Shown piece by piece: positions 41,801 to 51,688 of a DNA stretch of 64,000 bases. Position numbers and translations under genes: made by a program. Source of the stretch: Diprion similis (lineage: Eukaryota > Arthropoda > Insecta > Hymenoptera > Diprionidae); NCBI RefSeq assembly GCF_021155765.1, contig NC_060106.1:69501-133500 (forward strand), written 5' to 3'. The stretch's first letter is position 1. Each line of letters starts with the position of its first letter. A model generated the notes under the pieces. The model was not told the DNA's origin. It saw nothing but the letters and a program-made list of their open reading frames with translations, and made no database searches.

Positions 41801-42151
41801 AAGCGTCCCGGCTAAACGTTTGTTTTCGAAGGCCGGTTTGATCCTAAGGAAACACCGAAATAGGATGTCCAATGAATCAGCGAGAAGTCTGCTGTGTTTA
41901 AACGGATGGCTGACGTGCAGCCTCGAATCAGCGATTCAAAAAAATCTTAACCCGTCCGAATAATAAAAGTGCATTTGAAAGCGTTTTATTTGTATTTGAA
42001 TTATTCCAGCCCAGTCCATACCCAAGCCCAAGGGCGCCGAGATTATTAAAAATTTCGAGAGTCTCGAAATTCGAAATGAGAAATTTTTCTCGAAATTTTT
42101 TCGAGACGAGAAATCCGAAATTCTCGTCTCGTCTCGCTCGACGGCATCACT
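38809..42151 (+). mobile_element. hAT DNA transposon nested in LINE copy K
   Basis: Flanked by AATGCCAG (38801-38808) and AATACCAG (42152-42159), an 8-bp duplication with one mismatch, the size expected for hAT. Ignoring the insert and one duplication restores the LINE frame. The right end reads ...CGACGGCATCACT, matching typical hAT tips (AGTGATGCC inverted). The left end (TTTTCTGTCTC) does not match it; a similar string, GCGATGCCGGCGAGCGAGAA, occurs at 39089-39108, so the left end may be rearranged. A GT/GC-rich microsatellite lies at 39541-39620. No gene is seen in 38809-39800. Confidence 0.75.
39801..41963 (+). CDS. hAT family transposase with BED zinc finger, intact
   Basis: 720 residues, fully open. 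A BED finger occupies about residues 80-127 (C96, C99, H120, H125; KCLLCLKSG, then LQRHLRNAHG). The RNase H-like core has the first Asp in SLTVDGWTS (225) and the second in ITLDNAAANTSF (about 291). The C-terminal hAT dimerisation domain lies at about 635-705 (EWWRNNSNSFPNLAKMARDF, then PATSVPAKRLFSKAGLILRK). It would cut and paste elements with hAT ends. The start is the first ATG, followed by a basic, nuclear-signal-like HGKKKNKR. The gene looks functional even though one element end looks unusual. Confidence 0.92.
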   Translation: MKRSNIVEISSHGKKKNKRQHASIRSDESEEDDLTTGELEKNSGDVRQLEIMVTQNLPSTSSNKDDCIVHTTSKTQQKYSAFFEVCSVDEEKYGKCLLCLKSGIDCRIKMKDSNTSGLQRHLRNAHGGDSSVKNFVNPSTPSATRQKDTRTFELRIVEWMAIKYLPFSFFDDDATQDFFTFLNGNFAYPKRTSLREKVMNHFVIMRGAVFKKVKKVDSKFSLTVDGWTSIANRSYYGITMHYIDNDWKLQSLPLDLIPSNGAHTGRDMANLVLDVLEEFEIKSKIQGITLDNAAANTSFIAELSDPLCGEGIEFDASDSHFRCFAHILNLGVQDTLNALNPEHPNFELSTDIGSSDEETVLSVWEQSKETNVINKLRKLLAKLKRSEQWMSKLHVYCDAVNEKKVAITMDVSTRWNSTYVMLRTALSLKSALNALMHSYGELREMIINPEEWEIIEAVCAYSKSFDHLSTVLGGQTYITLPSVIVGFNMLLDKIETVTHQLDAKPSRSCVDEKFIEAFQAGRDKMLKHYKKTNWIYGIVLILDPRHKVETFQLTSWSRDIEKASMAKFQKKFRAQYCANSTVEMIPSQGKSLSDQGSQGSFYLYELDEASTQIFHEDCSEPQREFERYCKLKRASRNENILEWWRNNSNSFPNLAKMARDFLSIPATSVPAKRLFSKAGLILRKHRNRMSNESARSLLCLNGWLTCSLESAIQKNLNPSE

Positions 42152-43978
42152 AATACCAGCAGAAGAACAAGTAGGTAGAGCGACTATTGATAGAACAGCA
42201 CAAAGAGGTATAAAATGGGATAGCTTTAGAAAAATCAAAGTAGGGGAGCTGAAGAAAATAGTTTTTAATCTACCAAATAAGCGCGGCACACAAGAAGGAA
42301 TATCAACTGAGATATTGAAGAAGATGTTTGATAGTATTCAAAATGTATTCTTAGACACAATAAATACGTCGTTAGAGGAAGGTAAATGTCCAGGTACATG
42401 GAAAACCTCGACGATTATACCAATACCAAAGGTACCGAAAACAAGAAAAGCCAGTGAATTCAGACCGATAAATAAATTGCCTATATACGAAAAAGTATTG
42501 GAAATAGTAGTTAAGAATCAACTAGAGAAGTATTTAGAAGAAAACAGAATAATTATCGAAAACCAGTCAGGATTCAGGAAAAACTATTCTTGCGAAACAG
42601 CGCTCCAAACGGTCATAGATGAATGGAAATTAATTGAAAGTAAAAGAAAGATAGTGGGAATTATTTTTATGGATTTAAAAAGAGCTTTTGAAACGGTAGA
42701 TAGGGGAAGACTGATAGAAAAACTTGAAAAATACGGAATAGGGGGCAAGGTATTAAAGTGGTTTAAATCGTATCTTGAAAATCGTGAACAAATCGTAATA
42801 TACGGAAAAGAGGTGTCTCAACCGTACAAAACAGTATTTGGAGTGCCACAAGGCTCAGTTTTAGGACCGATCTTATTCATACTATACATCAACGATATAT
42901 TAAAGGCACAAACACAAGAGACGGAGATAAAACTATTTGCGGACGATACAATTATATATGCGGCAGGAGAGTGTTGAGGAAGTGGAAAAAAAGTTAAACG
43001 AGGCATTACAGAAAATGGAGGAATGGCTCAATGAAAATAGCTTAAAAATGAATGCAGGAAAAACCAAATGTATGATCGTTAGAGGGATGAGAAAGATAGT
43101 ACCTATAGAAATAGAAATACAGACGAGAGATGGCACAAGACTGGAGGAAGTCAACATAATAAAATATCTTGGAGTCATGATTGACAATAAATTATTATTT
43201 AAGAAACATTGTGATTACATATTAAAGAACATAGGGAAAAAAACGAGCTTTCTAAATAGAATAGGACATTATATATCAGGATATGCGAGGTGTACGGTAT
43301 ACAAATCCATAGTTGGGCAGCACTTCGAATACTGTTCAACGGTAATGATAAATATGGGAGAAACAGAAATTGATAGATTACAGAAGGCACAAAATAGAGC
43401 AATGCGGACTATTCTCCAAGTAAGCCGGTACACTAGCGTAATACGTATGCTAGAAGCGCTGCAGTTTATGTCAATACGACAGAGGCTGCAATATAATGTG
43501 ATATTATTTACATACAAAATGGTAACGAGGCAGCGGTCCGAAGGTGATAGGGCAGCAATAACGGAGGACGAAGTAAACACACGGCGAAGAACGAGACAAG
43601 CTGAAAATATTAGTACGGAACTTAGAAGAACGACAGTAGCGCAAAAAAGCATTATGTATAGAGGAGTCCAAATTTATAATGCGGTTCCGCGTAGAATAAG
43701 AGAAATTGAAAATATGGAATGCTTTAAAACAGAGGTGAAAAATTATGTGTTAAAAAGGTAACTGTAATAGGTTTCAAGACAAAAGGAAAAGGAAAGATAG
43801 GAAATATTCAACTTAAATCTAAATTTAAATTCAAGTTAAACTCTATTTAGATTAAGGAAAAAGAAATCAGGATAGAAATAGAAAGAAGAAAGAAATGTAA
43901 AACGATATGTAAATAACGAATGAATGAATGGGAAATAGCCGAGAAGGCTAATATTAAATCAATAAACCAATCAATCTT

Positions 43979-44656
43979 ATGACTGAGCTGCGAGGCGATG
44001 TCACGAAGTTGACTGCATCTCAGAAAGCGATGGTGGGTCGTATCGAGTCTCTTGAAAGGAGCTCTGAATGTGCTTGGCGCGACATATCTGCCGTGAGAGA
44101 GGAAAATCTCGCACTAAAAAGCCAAATCAGCGAACTCTCTAGCCGGCTGAACACGGTTGAGGCGCACGAAAAATCAAACGAGCTTACCATTGCTGGAGTG
44201 CCTTATGCTGAGGGGGAGTCAGCTTACGATCTCGTTGAGAGTATATGCACTGCTGCCCGAGCTGACATTTCCTCAAACAGCATACTCAGTGCCTTTCGAC
44301 TCGAGACTTCTCGGCCTCAAAATCCAGCTAAGATTCTGGTCCAGCGCGCAAACAGTCATCTGTGCGACCGACTAATGGCGTGCGCTCGCCAGAATAAACC
44401 GACACTCGTCGCCTCGGACGTAGATAGTGCTTTCGGTGGTGCCAGAGTTTTCTTAAATCGTAATTTGCCGAGCGCCGTATATGCTCTGCAAAAAGCTGCT
44501 CGCTCTTGGGCTCGATCTCGGCCGGACATCTTGTCGGTTCGATTTCGGAGTAACGTAGTATACCTGAGAAACTCTGAGCAAATTGTCCTTCGAACCATGA
44601 GTGACCTCGACAACCTCAAGGCCGACTTCGCAGATGAAACCGCGTCTAGCAGCTGA
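43979..44656 (+). pseudogene. LINE copy L ORF1, N-terminally truncated
   Basis: 225 open codons covering the coiled coil (RIESLERSSECAW, then VREENLALKSQISELSSRL) and the C-terminal module (ELTIAGVPYAEGE, then RVFLNRNLPSAVYALQ, then LSVRFRSNVVYLRN). The PHD finger is lost through 5' truncation. It ends TGA at 44654-44656, followed by CTC in frame with ORF2. Confidence 0.8.
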
Positions 44657-44659
44657 CTC
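44654..44659 (+). other. Candidate readthrough stop, LINE copy L (TGA CTC)
   Basis: ORF1 stop TGA is followed by CTC TAC. The same frame is open for 41 codons, including the endonuclease start CAHVNAQSLLGHL, before the first ATG at 44777. Confidence 0.5.
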
Positions 44660-45115
44660 TACCCGATCCCCACGCCGTCCTCACCACTACTGGCACGACC
44701 TACCCATCGTACACTCAAATGCGCCCACGTTAACGCTCAGTCACTGCTCGGCCATCTCGCAGATTTCTGCATCAACATGGAAAACGATAGTTTCGACATC
44801 ATCGCTGTATCTGAATCCTGGTTAAAACCAGATCACCCCGACGCTCTGACGTGCTCGGTGCTACAAAGTTCCGTCCCGTCTCATCTTCGAGAATCACTGT
44901 TGTTCCGCAATGAGGTGGTAAACCGACCCATTCGCGGCACAGGCCTTGACCTCTCTTTGCCATACTATCGAACAGTCATAGGCCAAGGCTCCTTCGATTA
45001 CAGAGCTGTCTCGCTCTGGAACAGTCTCCCCCTATCTGTGCGCTCAGCAACGTCCCTAAATATGTTTAAAAATCGGCTCCTTGCTCACTTACTAAGAAGC
45101 GAAATGAATATATAA
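44657..45115 (+). pseudogene. LINE copy L ORF2 with a large in-frame internal deletion
   Basis: The endonuclease start (NAQSLLGHLADF, then IIAVSESWLKPDHPDAL) passes without a frame break, near 44860-44870, into the far C-terminus (GSFDYRAVSLWNSLPLSVRS, then MFKNRLLAHLL). The rest of the endonuclease and the whole RT are missing. The remaining frame would give a short protein without catalytic activity. Confidence 0.8.
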
Positions 45116-45438
45116 CTATAGGAAACGAAAATATAAATGTATAACATACTACCACTTAACCCTGTTATCTACTTTGTTATCTACTCTGTACCCACTGTCA
45201 TATCTCGAACATCAAAAAACTGTATCTAAATTAATACATCTAGCCACCTAAGTCAGCAGTCAGTCAGTGGTATGTAAGAAATATGATCTATATAGTCACA
45301 CTCTCAGCTCAATCAAAACATCGTAGCACCTAAGTAAATAGTATGTAAGTAAAATTATAATCGCCAATGTTGATTTCACATCTCATCTGCTCCATGGGCT
45401 AACACCCAGAGCGAAATATATTCAATCAATCAATCAAT

Positions 45439-47719
45439 CTTATGTATAGCACTGAAGCTCGTGGAATTGACCTAATGCCTACCAGTTACCTGCGACTCGT
45501 CATGCCTGTCATATTCCCCTTCCTGCTTGAAGTGCTTAACACTTCCTTGGCTAACTCCATCTTTCCAACTACCTGGAAAAAGGCATTAGTCCAACCAGTG
45601 AGCAAAGTCAAACACCCCGAAGAGCTTTCTGACTTTCGTCCTATTTCTATTCGATGCGCAGTATCAAAGGTCCTCGAAAGGATCGTTCATCACCAGCTCA
45701 CAGGCTACCTTGAGGAAAATAATCTACTTGATGAAATGCAGTCCGGTTTCCGCAAAGGTTATAGCACCCAAACAGCTATGCTTAAGCTTACTGACGATAT
45801 CAGGTTCGCTATTGATGCTCGCATGGTGACTGTTGTCGTATTGTTCGACTTTTCGAAGGCCTTCGACCTGGTGCGTCACGATATTTTGCTGGTTAAATTG
45901 CAGACTCTTGGTTGCTCTGCTTCTGTCTTGAACTGGTTCCGTTCCTACCTTTCGGATCGACAGCAGGCGGTTCGAGGTCCAAATTGCTCGCTTTTTTCGT
46001 GGGGAAAATTGACCACTGGAGTACCTCAGGGATCTGTGCTCGGCCCCCTTCTTTTCTCAATCTTTGTTAATGACCTCCCACTGTCGTTCCGAAACTGTAA
46101 GCACATTTACTATGCTGATGACCTCCAGATATATCTGTCCTGTGAGGCTTTCCTCTTGGCTGATGGTATCAGGCGTATAAATGAAGATGTCAGGGCAATC
46201 ACCGACTGGATTAAGGCCAACTCGTTATTACTAAATAGTAGCAAAACGAAGGCCACAATTTTGGTAATGCTAGGGTGATGAATCAGCTGGAGTTGATATC
46301 TTCACCGTCCTTTGAGGTTGAGGGGGTAGCCGTTCCCTTTGTAACTACTGTACGTAATCTCGGTATCCTTTTGAACTGCAAGCTCAACTGGAATGAGCAC
46401 ATTACAGCTATTTCTAGAAAAGTTAACATGACACTTCACCATCTGAAAGTTAACAGGGACCTGCTATCACCTCAGCTCCGTAAGAGTCTCGTCACATCAC
46501 TTGTATTCCCACATATCGATTATAGCTCTGGTGTGTATAATGACCTCACAGGTACTCTTGACCTGAGGCTCCAACGCCTTGTAAATTCTTGTGTACGTTT
46601 TGTAACTGGTGCTGGGTGCAGGGAGCACACCACGCCGTATCGTCTCAAATTAGGCTGGCTTACACTTAAGAATCGCCGCCTTTACCTTTTAGGCTGCCTC
46701 CTCTATTGCATACTCAATAGTGGTAGGCCAAGTTACTTGTCACGATCCTTTCAATCACCTCAGCATGAGCGTGATCATAGTACACGATCCTCGATGCGGA
46801 TAAACCAGCTTGTTGTTCCCCATTGCCAGACCTCAGTTTACCAGAACTCTTTCGCGTAACTGCGATTTACCTCTGGAACTCTCTTCCTCCAGATATTACC
46901 TCATGTAAATCATTGCCAACCTTCAGATCCAAACTGTACTCACACCTGATTTGATTTGATTCGTTTGTTATGCCTTGGTTAAACCTTGAGGCAAAGATTA
47001 AAATACAGAATTACAGTTTTTGAATACGAGAGAAGAGTAAGACTTAGCAGGAATAGTTTTGGTAATAATTGGAATAAATTCGAATGAAAATAAAATTAAA
47101 ATAAAAATAAAAATAAAACAATATAATAGTAACACTACTAAAATAAGAATATAGATAAGCTGGAATTAGAAGTAAAGATAACAAAGAGTATTAATGCGTA
47201 TAGAGATAGGATAAAATAATATTTAACTTAAACTCGAATAATGCTTAAGGTAGAGTATGAGTAATAAAAGAAATACAATACAATCAGAACATCAAAATAT
47301 AAGAATAAAAATAAAATAAAATATAATAGAATATATGATTGACCGAAATCGAAGGTGATGAGAAAGAGATGATGATTGCGCAAGAACGTCGCATTATTGG
47401 CCAACTATGTTAATTTATTTATGTAATCATAATTCATGATGATTAATCGTATCTCCTACAAACACTATATTAATTGATTAGCTGTACTTCTACGATAAGA
47501 CATTCCCGCTGTAGGTGATCATTATCTCTATATACTACAGTTGGGTACATCTGTACGTCCAATTTATCCTATCTATTACGCGTTGATTATTTTTGTGATA
47601 TTCTTTGGTCAATAATTTCTGTATTGTAATTATTTCCTCATTTTCGATGTTTCTGTACTGACCTAAGTTACGCCTCCTAGTGGACATGTCCCATGGAAAT
47701 AAATTCTATTCTATTCTAT

Positions 47720-47726
<7 letters not shown>
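45439..47726 (+). mobile_element. LINE copy M: family 1, 5'-truncated RT copy with long 3' region
   Basis: It begins TTATGTATAGC straight after the (AATC)n tail of copy L. It contains the RT and C-terminal domain, then about 750 bp of A-rich sequence (46960-47700) without a gene, and ends GGAAATAAA followed by (TTCTA)n at the TC tract. Confidence 0.75.
45442..46957 (+). pseudogene. LINE copy M ORF2: reverse transcriptase, two frameshifts
   Basis: RT motifs: TTWKKALVQPVSKVKHPE, DFRPISIRCAVSKVLERIV, VLFDFSKAFDLVRH, TTGVPQGSVLGPLLF and the catalytic YYADDLQIYL. A shift near 46270 precedes VTTVRNLGILLNCKLNWNEH, SLVFPHIDYSSGVYNDLTG and LRLQRLVNSCVRFVTG. Another shift near 46857 precedes the final AIYLWNSLPPDITSCKSLP. 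There is no endonuclease because of 5' truncation. Catalytic residues are present but the gene is broken. Confidence 0.85.

Positions 47727-47757
<31 letters not shown>
47727..47757. repeat. (TC)n tract between LINE copies M and N
   Basis: About 15 TC units, immediately after the (TTCTA)n tail of copy M and immediately before the 5' UTR of copy N. Confidence 0.95.
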
Positions 47758-47759
<2 letters not shown>

Positions 47760-48289
47760 AGCATGCACAAATCTGCTTTTCATCTTCCTTGATAATTAGA
47801 ACGGCTCTATCCAACTGTTTTTACCGAGGTATCGATTGAAAAGCACAACAACAATTTCTACTTTTCTACGGTCTCAGTCTGTCATCAACGGTGTTCTTCC
47901 GCTTTCATCGTGATGCGCATGGGCAAGTTCCACCTCTTTTCTTATCACGTCACTACACTCTCTCCTATTCCGCAACTGTGATCTATGGTGTGATCAGACG
48001 TCGATTGCTCACTTCCACACAAGCTGCGCACGCGCTCTTCGCCCAAGTGACGTATACTACTCTCTCTCTCACGCACGTCTATGACAAAATTTACATATCG
48101 CCGATCAATCATCCTACTACTGCCATCTACCGTTACCGTCTGTCTTCGCTATAATCACATATCACCGCTACCGCTCTTATCGATCTATTATCGAGCCTAC
48201 TTTATCTCCGTATTCAGTTATCCATCGTATACTGCAATTACGATCTATTGATTATCACCTGAGATCTGACTTAGTGATTAAGCGAAAAG

Positions 48290-49350
48290 ATGTCGTCACG
48301 TTGCGCTTCGTGTGGTCGACTCGCAGATCGAGGAGGCGAGACCGTTCGTTGTACAGGGGATTGTCGCGGTGTTTTCCATACAGACTGTGCAATCAAAAAA
48401 TTTTCCTTCGACCCTAGTGATATTAACACGAGCTTTCGTTGCGATCCTTGCGCCACGCACCGCTCAGGCATTACTCCTCGTACACCACCGCTAGATAATT
48501 TTTCACCCCCCTCCTTGTCCAACTCTCATGACCCTCCCCCCTCAAATCAACATGATTCTCAGTCAGCGCGTCAACCTTCCCTCTCCCTTTCCTCCGACCG
48601 TGAGCTTCTCTTATCGATGAGTTATAATCTCTCATCTTTTATCGCTCAGCAAACCGTGGTAAACGAAGACCTCACGAATAAATTGAATAACATTGAAAAT
48701 CACACACGGCTCCTTCAAGTTCACGACGAAAGAATCACGCGTCTTGAAGTCAGTAATGCGAAATTAATCGAACAAAATACCGAATTGACTCGCGAGATAC
48801 GATCTTTGAAAGCCGGCGCTCCGGCTGTGTCGGTTACCCCGCCACTCTCCGCTGAAATCACCATCTCCGGAGTGCCGTTGTCTGTTGTCGACTCACCTCA
48901 AGTGATAGTCGACAAAGTCTTCCATGCTCTCGGAATACCCGATTTAGTTACATTCTCGAAATTCGTAGTCTTGATAAGAAATCTAATACAGCAAATGCAC
49001 CAGTCAACGCCTCGCATCCCTCGTCTAGCACTAGCAATAACAATAAAAAGAAATCTTTTATTATCACTTCAAAATCTCATCAGGTCAGAGATTATATCAT
49101 AAGCAAAAAGAGAGCCATAAAAGATCTATCATCGAGAGAGATTTTTGGTACTATCGAACGCGTTAATATTTTCGTTAACGAATTTTTACCGGCTCCGCTT
49201 TACAATCTACTGCGTCTTACTAAAGCTCGAGCGAGTAGCAACGGATACAAATCCGCCTGGTATCGATCTGGTACCATTTTTGCACGGAAAAACGACAGCC
49301 AAACTCCTATCATCATACATTCTGAGGCTGACCTCGATAAATTAGTTTGA
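48290..49350 (+). pseudogene. LINE copy N ORF1: PHD-type finger and coiled coil, one frameshift
   Basis: It starts at ATG 48290 with a finger like that of copy D (CASCGRLADRGGETVRCTGDC, then FHTDC, then FRCDPC). A Ser/Pro-rich linker and a coiled coil follow (NNIENHTRLLQVHDERITRL). Near 48965 the frame shifts. The second frame runs through SFIITSKSHQVRDYIISKKR, IFVNEFLPAPLYNLL and KSAWYRSGTIFARKND to DLDKLV and TGA at 49348-49350. It is one small change away from the layout of copy D. Confidence 0.85.
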
Positions 49351-49353
49351 CTA
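49348..49353 (+). other. Candidate readthrough stop, LINE copy N (TGA CTA)
   Basis: ORF1 stop TGA is followed by CTA CCA. The same frame is open into FIKIAQFNANSIRSHI and LSETWLHSYV with no ATG at all up to the gypsy insertion, and none in the piece beyond it. Confidence 0.55.
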
Positions 49354-49525
49354 CCACCTGCTCGTTGTAACGATTTACGCCCCACCCCCTCGTTGCCTTT
49401 CATAAAAATCGCTCAATTCAATGCCAATTCTATCCGTAGTCATATTGAGATCGTGCAATCGACCTTGCTCGATTGTAATTTTCATATTATTTCCTTATCA
49501 GAAACTTGGCTTCATTCCTATGTCT

Positions 49526-51383
49526 TGTGACGAGGTTTTTTGCCGCTCTTGTTCACCCGGAGAAGTTCCCAAGAGTTAACCTGGTGCACAATGATTCGGC
49601 AACCCGCGATGCACTCTGCAGCTTACCAAAGCTATCGCGAAATTTTGTTGGGCGCCTGGCGTGATAAACACGCCTCGAATCTTTACCTTCGCAATTCCTC
49701 GGCTATCCTTCTCTATGCCAGGTAGCTCAGTACCGCGGAGAGGGGGGTGGGTAGTTTTGCGGAGAGAAAGAACGGACACTCGACACGATACAGAATTTAA
49801 CAAAATAGAATAAAATAATATATCAAAAAAAAATTCGAAGCGATACAAAACAAAAGGAAAAAGAAACAGATACTCAATTCGCCTCCCGCGATTCCACAAA
49901 CAAAATAGAAAGAAAATCAAATCTTAACTAAACCTTAAATCTACGTGCGCTAGTCGCGTTCCTCGTCTCAACGGGATCAACAAAACAAAAATCAAAATAC
50001 AGAAAATCGACAACAATACGAACACGCTACTCGTGATCGTCCTTCCTTTAATTATAACTATCGGCGCTATTCGCCAAACCCTAACAGAGTTATCGCGCTA
50101 ATCGCAAAACATACCCTACAAGTACTCGACAGTAATTCTTACTTAACAACTTAAATTGAGGCGATTAATCGTGACGCGACCGAAACTTCACTATCTTCCG
50201 AAACAAATCAAACAAGGAAACTAAAAATAATAACCCAGCCAAACAGAGCGCTCACACTTAGCGATACGCGACCTACACGAGAGGTGACACTTTCTGAACA
50301 CGCGAACGTGACTTGACCCTGTGCAGCGGAATTTGGGCTGCTCGCAAATAACGAAACGAATGACTCTACTCAACATGTACAATAGCCAAAATTGACTCGA
50401 TACGTTATCGCAAAACAAAACAAAATCAAGATCAAGCTCCGGCCACCAACAAGGAAGTCGGCAAACGAATTTCGAGTAATTTCGCAATCCAGTCTTACAA
50501 TGGCCAACCGTTACTCGGTGCGCCGTTCTAACTCGTTTTCGAAATTAGTCCGCAGAAAAGCGATAGCGCTTACCGCAATGAATCCAGACCAGAAAAATCT
50601 CCGTCACGATAATTGGACAATGGTTCCGTCTTCCGCGAATCCCAAAATTTTAACACCAATCGCTCGACTCTCTCAATAACCCAAAAAAAACTATCTTTAC
50701 AAAATTTTCGCAGCCTTCGCTAGATTCAGCACCAGGACGCAAGTGTCCTGCTCCGTCACACCGAGCCAAGAATTCAAACCGAGGCGTTGTCGTTTCCGAA
50801 ATTTGACGAATCTTATTGGGTATCGAATTACGCGTCTCTTAAATTCTAGCCTATCGCTAACGTCGGTTTCCGCTGTCACGGCTCGCAGATTGGTCGTTGG
50901 ACTCTCCGGTGTTCAGTCCTCGTCAGTGGCGTAGAGGCAGCACGATCGTTGGCATGATGGTGTATCGCGAGGAAGGCAGGCTACGGTTCGCTGGCCAACA
51001 GCGGGAATCTCGTCCGCCTTGGTTTCCCTCGCGGCAGAGCTCGGCGTTGGCGCTCCCTCCGTAGCCTCGTGTGGGACCCTTCGCTCGCGGTGTATCCTTC
51101 GTTGAGGTCTCTCTTTACGGCCGGTTCCACACTCTCGAATTCGTCGTCTATCTCCCTGGTTGGTGTCGCAAATACTCAAAACAAAATCAAACAAAAAGAC
51201 CCTGTAATACTCTATTTGCTAGCCTGTAAAGGGTCCCCTCTCAGTGTTTCGGATGCGTGACCCTTGTCCTGGCGCTCTTTAGGAATTAGATAATCATTCT
51301 TGTCGCGAAATCCCTTGTTAGAGTCCCTCCTAAGGTTCGGGGAGCCACTTGTAACGAGCATCAAAAAAAAATGCCACGTTACA
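49526..51383 (-). repeat. Gypsy 3' LTR (1,858 bp)
   Basis: In element sense it starts TGTAACGTGGCA and ends CCTCGTCACA. It matches the other LTR base for base except for a few substitutions (for example near 49793, 50017, 50137, 51006 and 51052). Short frames inside it (up to 114 codons, duplicated in both LTRs) have no recognised family and are probably chance. Confidence 0.95.
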
Positions 51384-51398
51384 ACTCCCCCCCCCCTA
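51384..51398 (-). other. Gypsy polypurine tract
   Basis: In element sense TAGGGGGGGGGGAGT runs directly into the LTR start TGTAACG. This is the expected primer site for plus-strand DNA synthesis. The stretch 51399-51688 between here and the gag-pol stop holds no other gene. Confidence 0.85.
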
Positions 51399-51688
51399 GA
51401 CGGAACGTGGGGTGACAGAGCGCCAGCGCTACATCCCGCGGGCCGAACTCCTCGAGGTGACCGCTAGCTTATAGTCATTGACGGCCATGCGTCATACGGC
51501 AATTCAGAATATTAACAAACAAAACAAAAAAATTAAACTTCTATACCAAACCAAGAATCTACTAAAACTTTTCTCAACCTATGACTCCGGGTCATGTCTC
51601 GTAGAGTACTGGTCCCTTTTCCAGCGGCATCTGCGCCGTTGTGAACGCTCTTGTTGTCTGGTGGACCTGAAATCGTACGACAACTACG

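Larger units (their letters stand above)
37561..43761 (+). pseudogene. LINE copy K ORF2: endonuclease-RT, split by hAT, several breaks
   Basis: Endonuclease motifs: LFLCSNARS, ALTETRLTHS, RETGGVMLYMKD, VYRSPS, MGDFNINMI and ITDHAWIKI. A TAA lies at 37891-37893 and a shift occurs in the A-run near 38597-38610. At 38801 the frame meets the hAT insertion and resumes in phase at 42160 (EEQVGRATIDRTAQRG). The RT carries FRPINKLPIYEKVLEIVV, FMDLKRAFETVDR, FGVPQGSVLGPILFILYI and KLFADDTIIYA. A frameshift near 42965 precedes the rest (YLGVMIDNKLLFKKHCDY, then LQKAQNRAMRTILQ), which ends at 43761. Not functional. Confidence 0.85.
35721..43976 (+). mobile_element. LINE copy K: near full-length family 2 element, interrupted by a hAT element
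   Basis: 5' UTR (35721-36285), ORF1, ORF2 split by a hAT insertion (38809-42151), and a 3' UTR ending TCAATAAACCAATCAATC at 43976. The 5' UTR shares a block with copy H (GGTGACGGTTTTCTCGTTTAACGCG near 35930 against TGACGGTTTCTCGGTTAACGCG near 60254), so both belong to one family. Family 2 has zinc knuckles in ORF1 and an A-rich coding strand, unlike family 1. Confidence 0.85.
43977..45438 (+). mobile_element. LINE copy L: family 1, 5'-truncated and internally deleted
   Basis: It starts TTATGACTGAG inside ORF1, directly after the (AATC)n tail of copy K. It contains the distal ORF1, the first ~70 codons of ORF2 fused to the last ~80 codons, and a 3' UTR ending ATATTCAATCAATCAATCAATC. Confidence 0.8.

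Noticed and set aside
47891..48154. 87-codon frame before LINE copy N ORF1
   Set aside because: It lies in the 5' UTR of the LINE, is not seen in the 5' UTRs of copies D and E, and has no domain.
49540..51260. Frames of 60-114 codons inside the gypsy LTRs, repeated in both LTRs
   Set aside because: Their duplication follows from the LTR duplication. None has a recognised motif, and they overlap on both strands.
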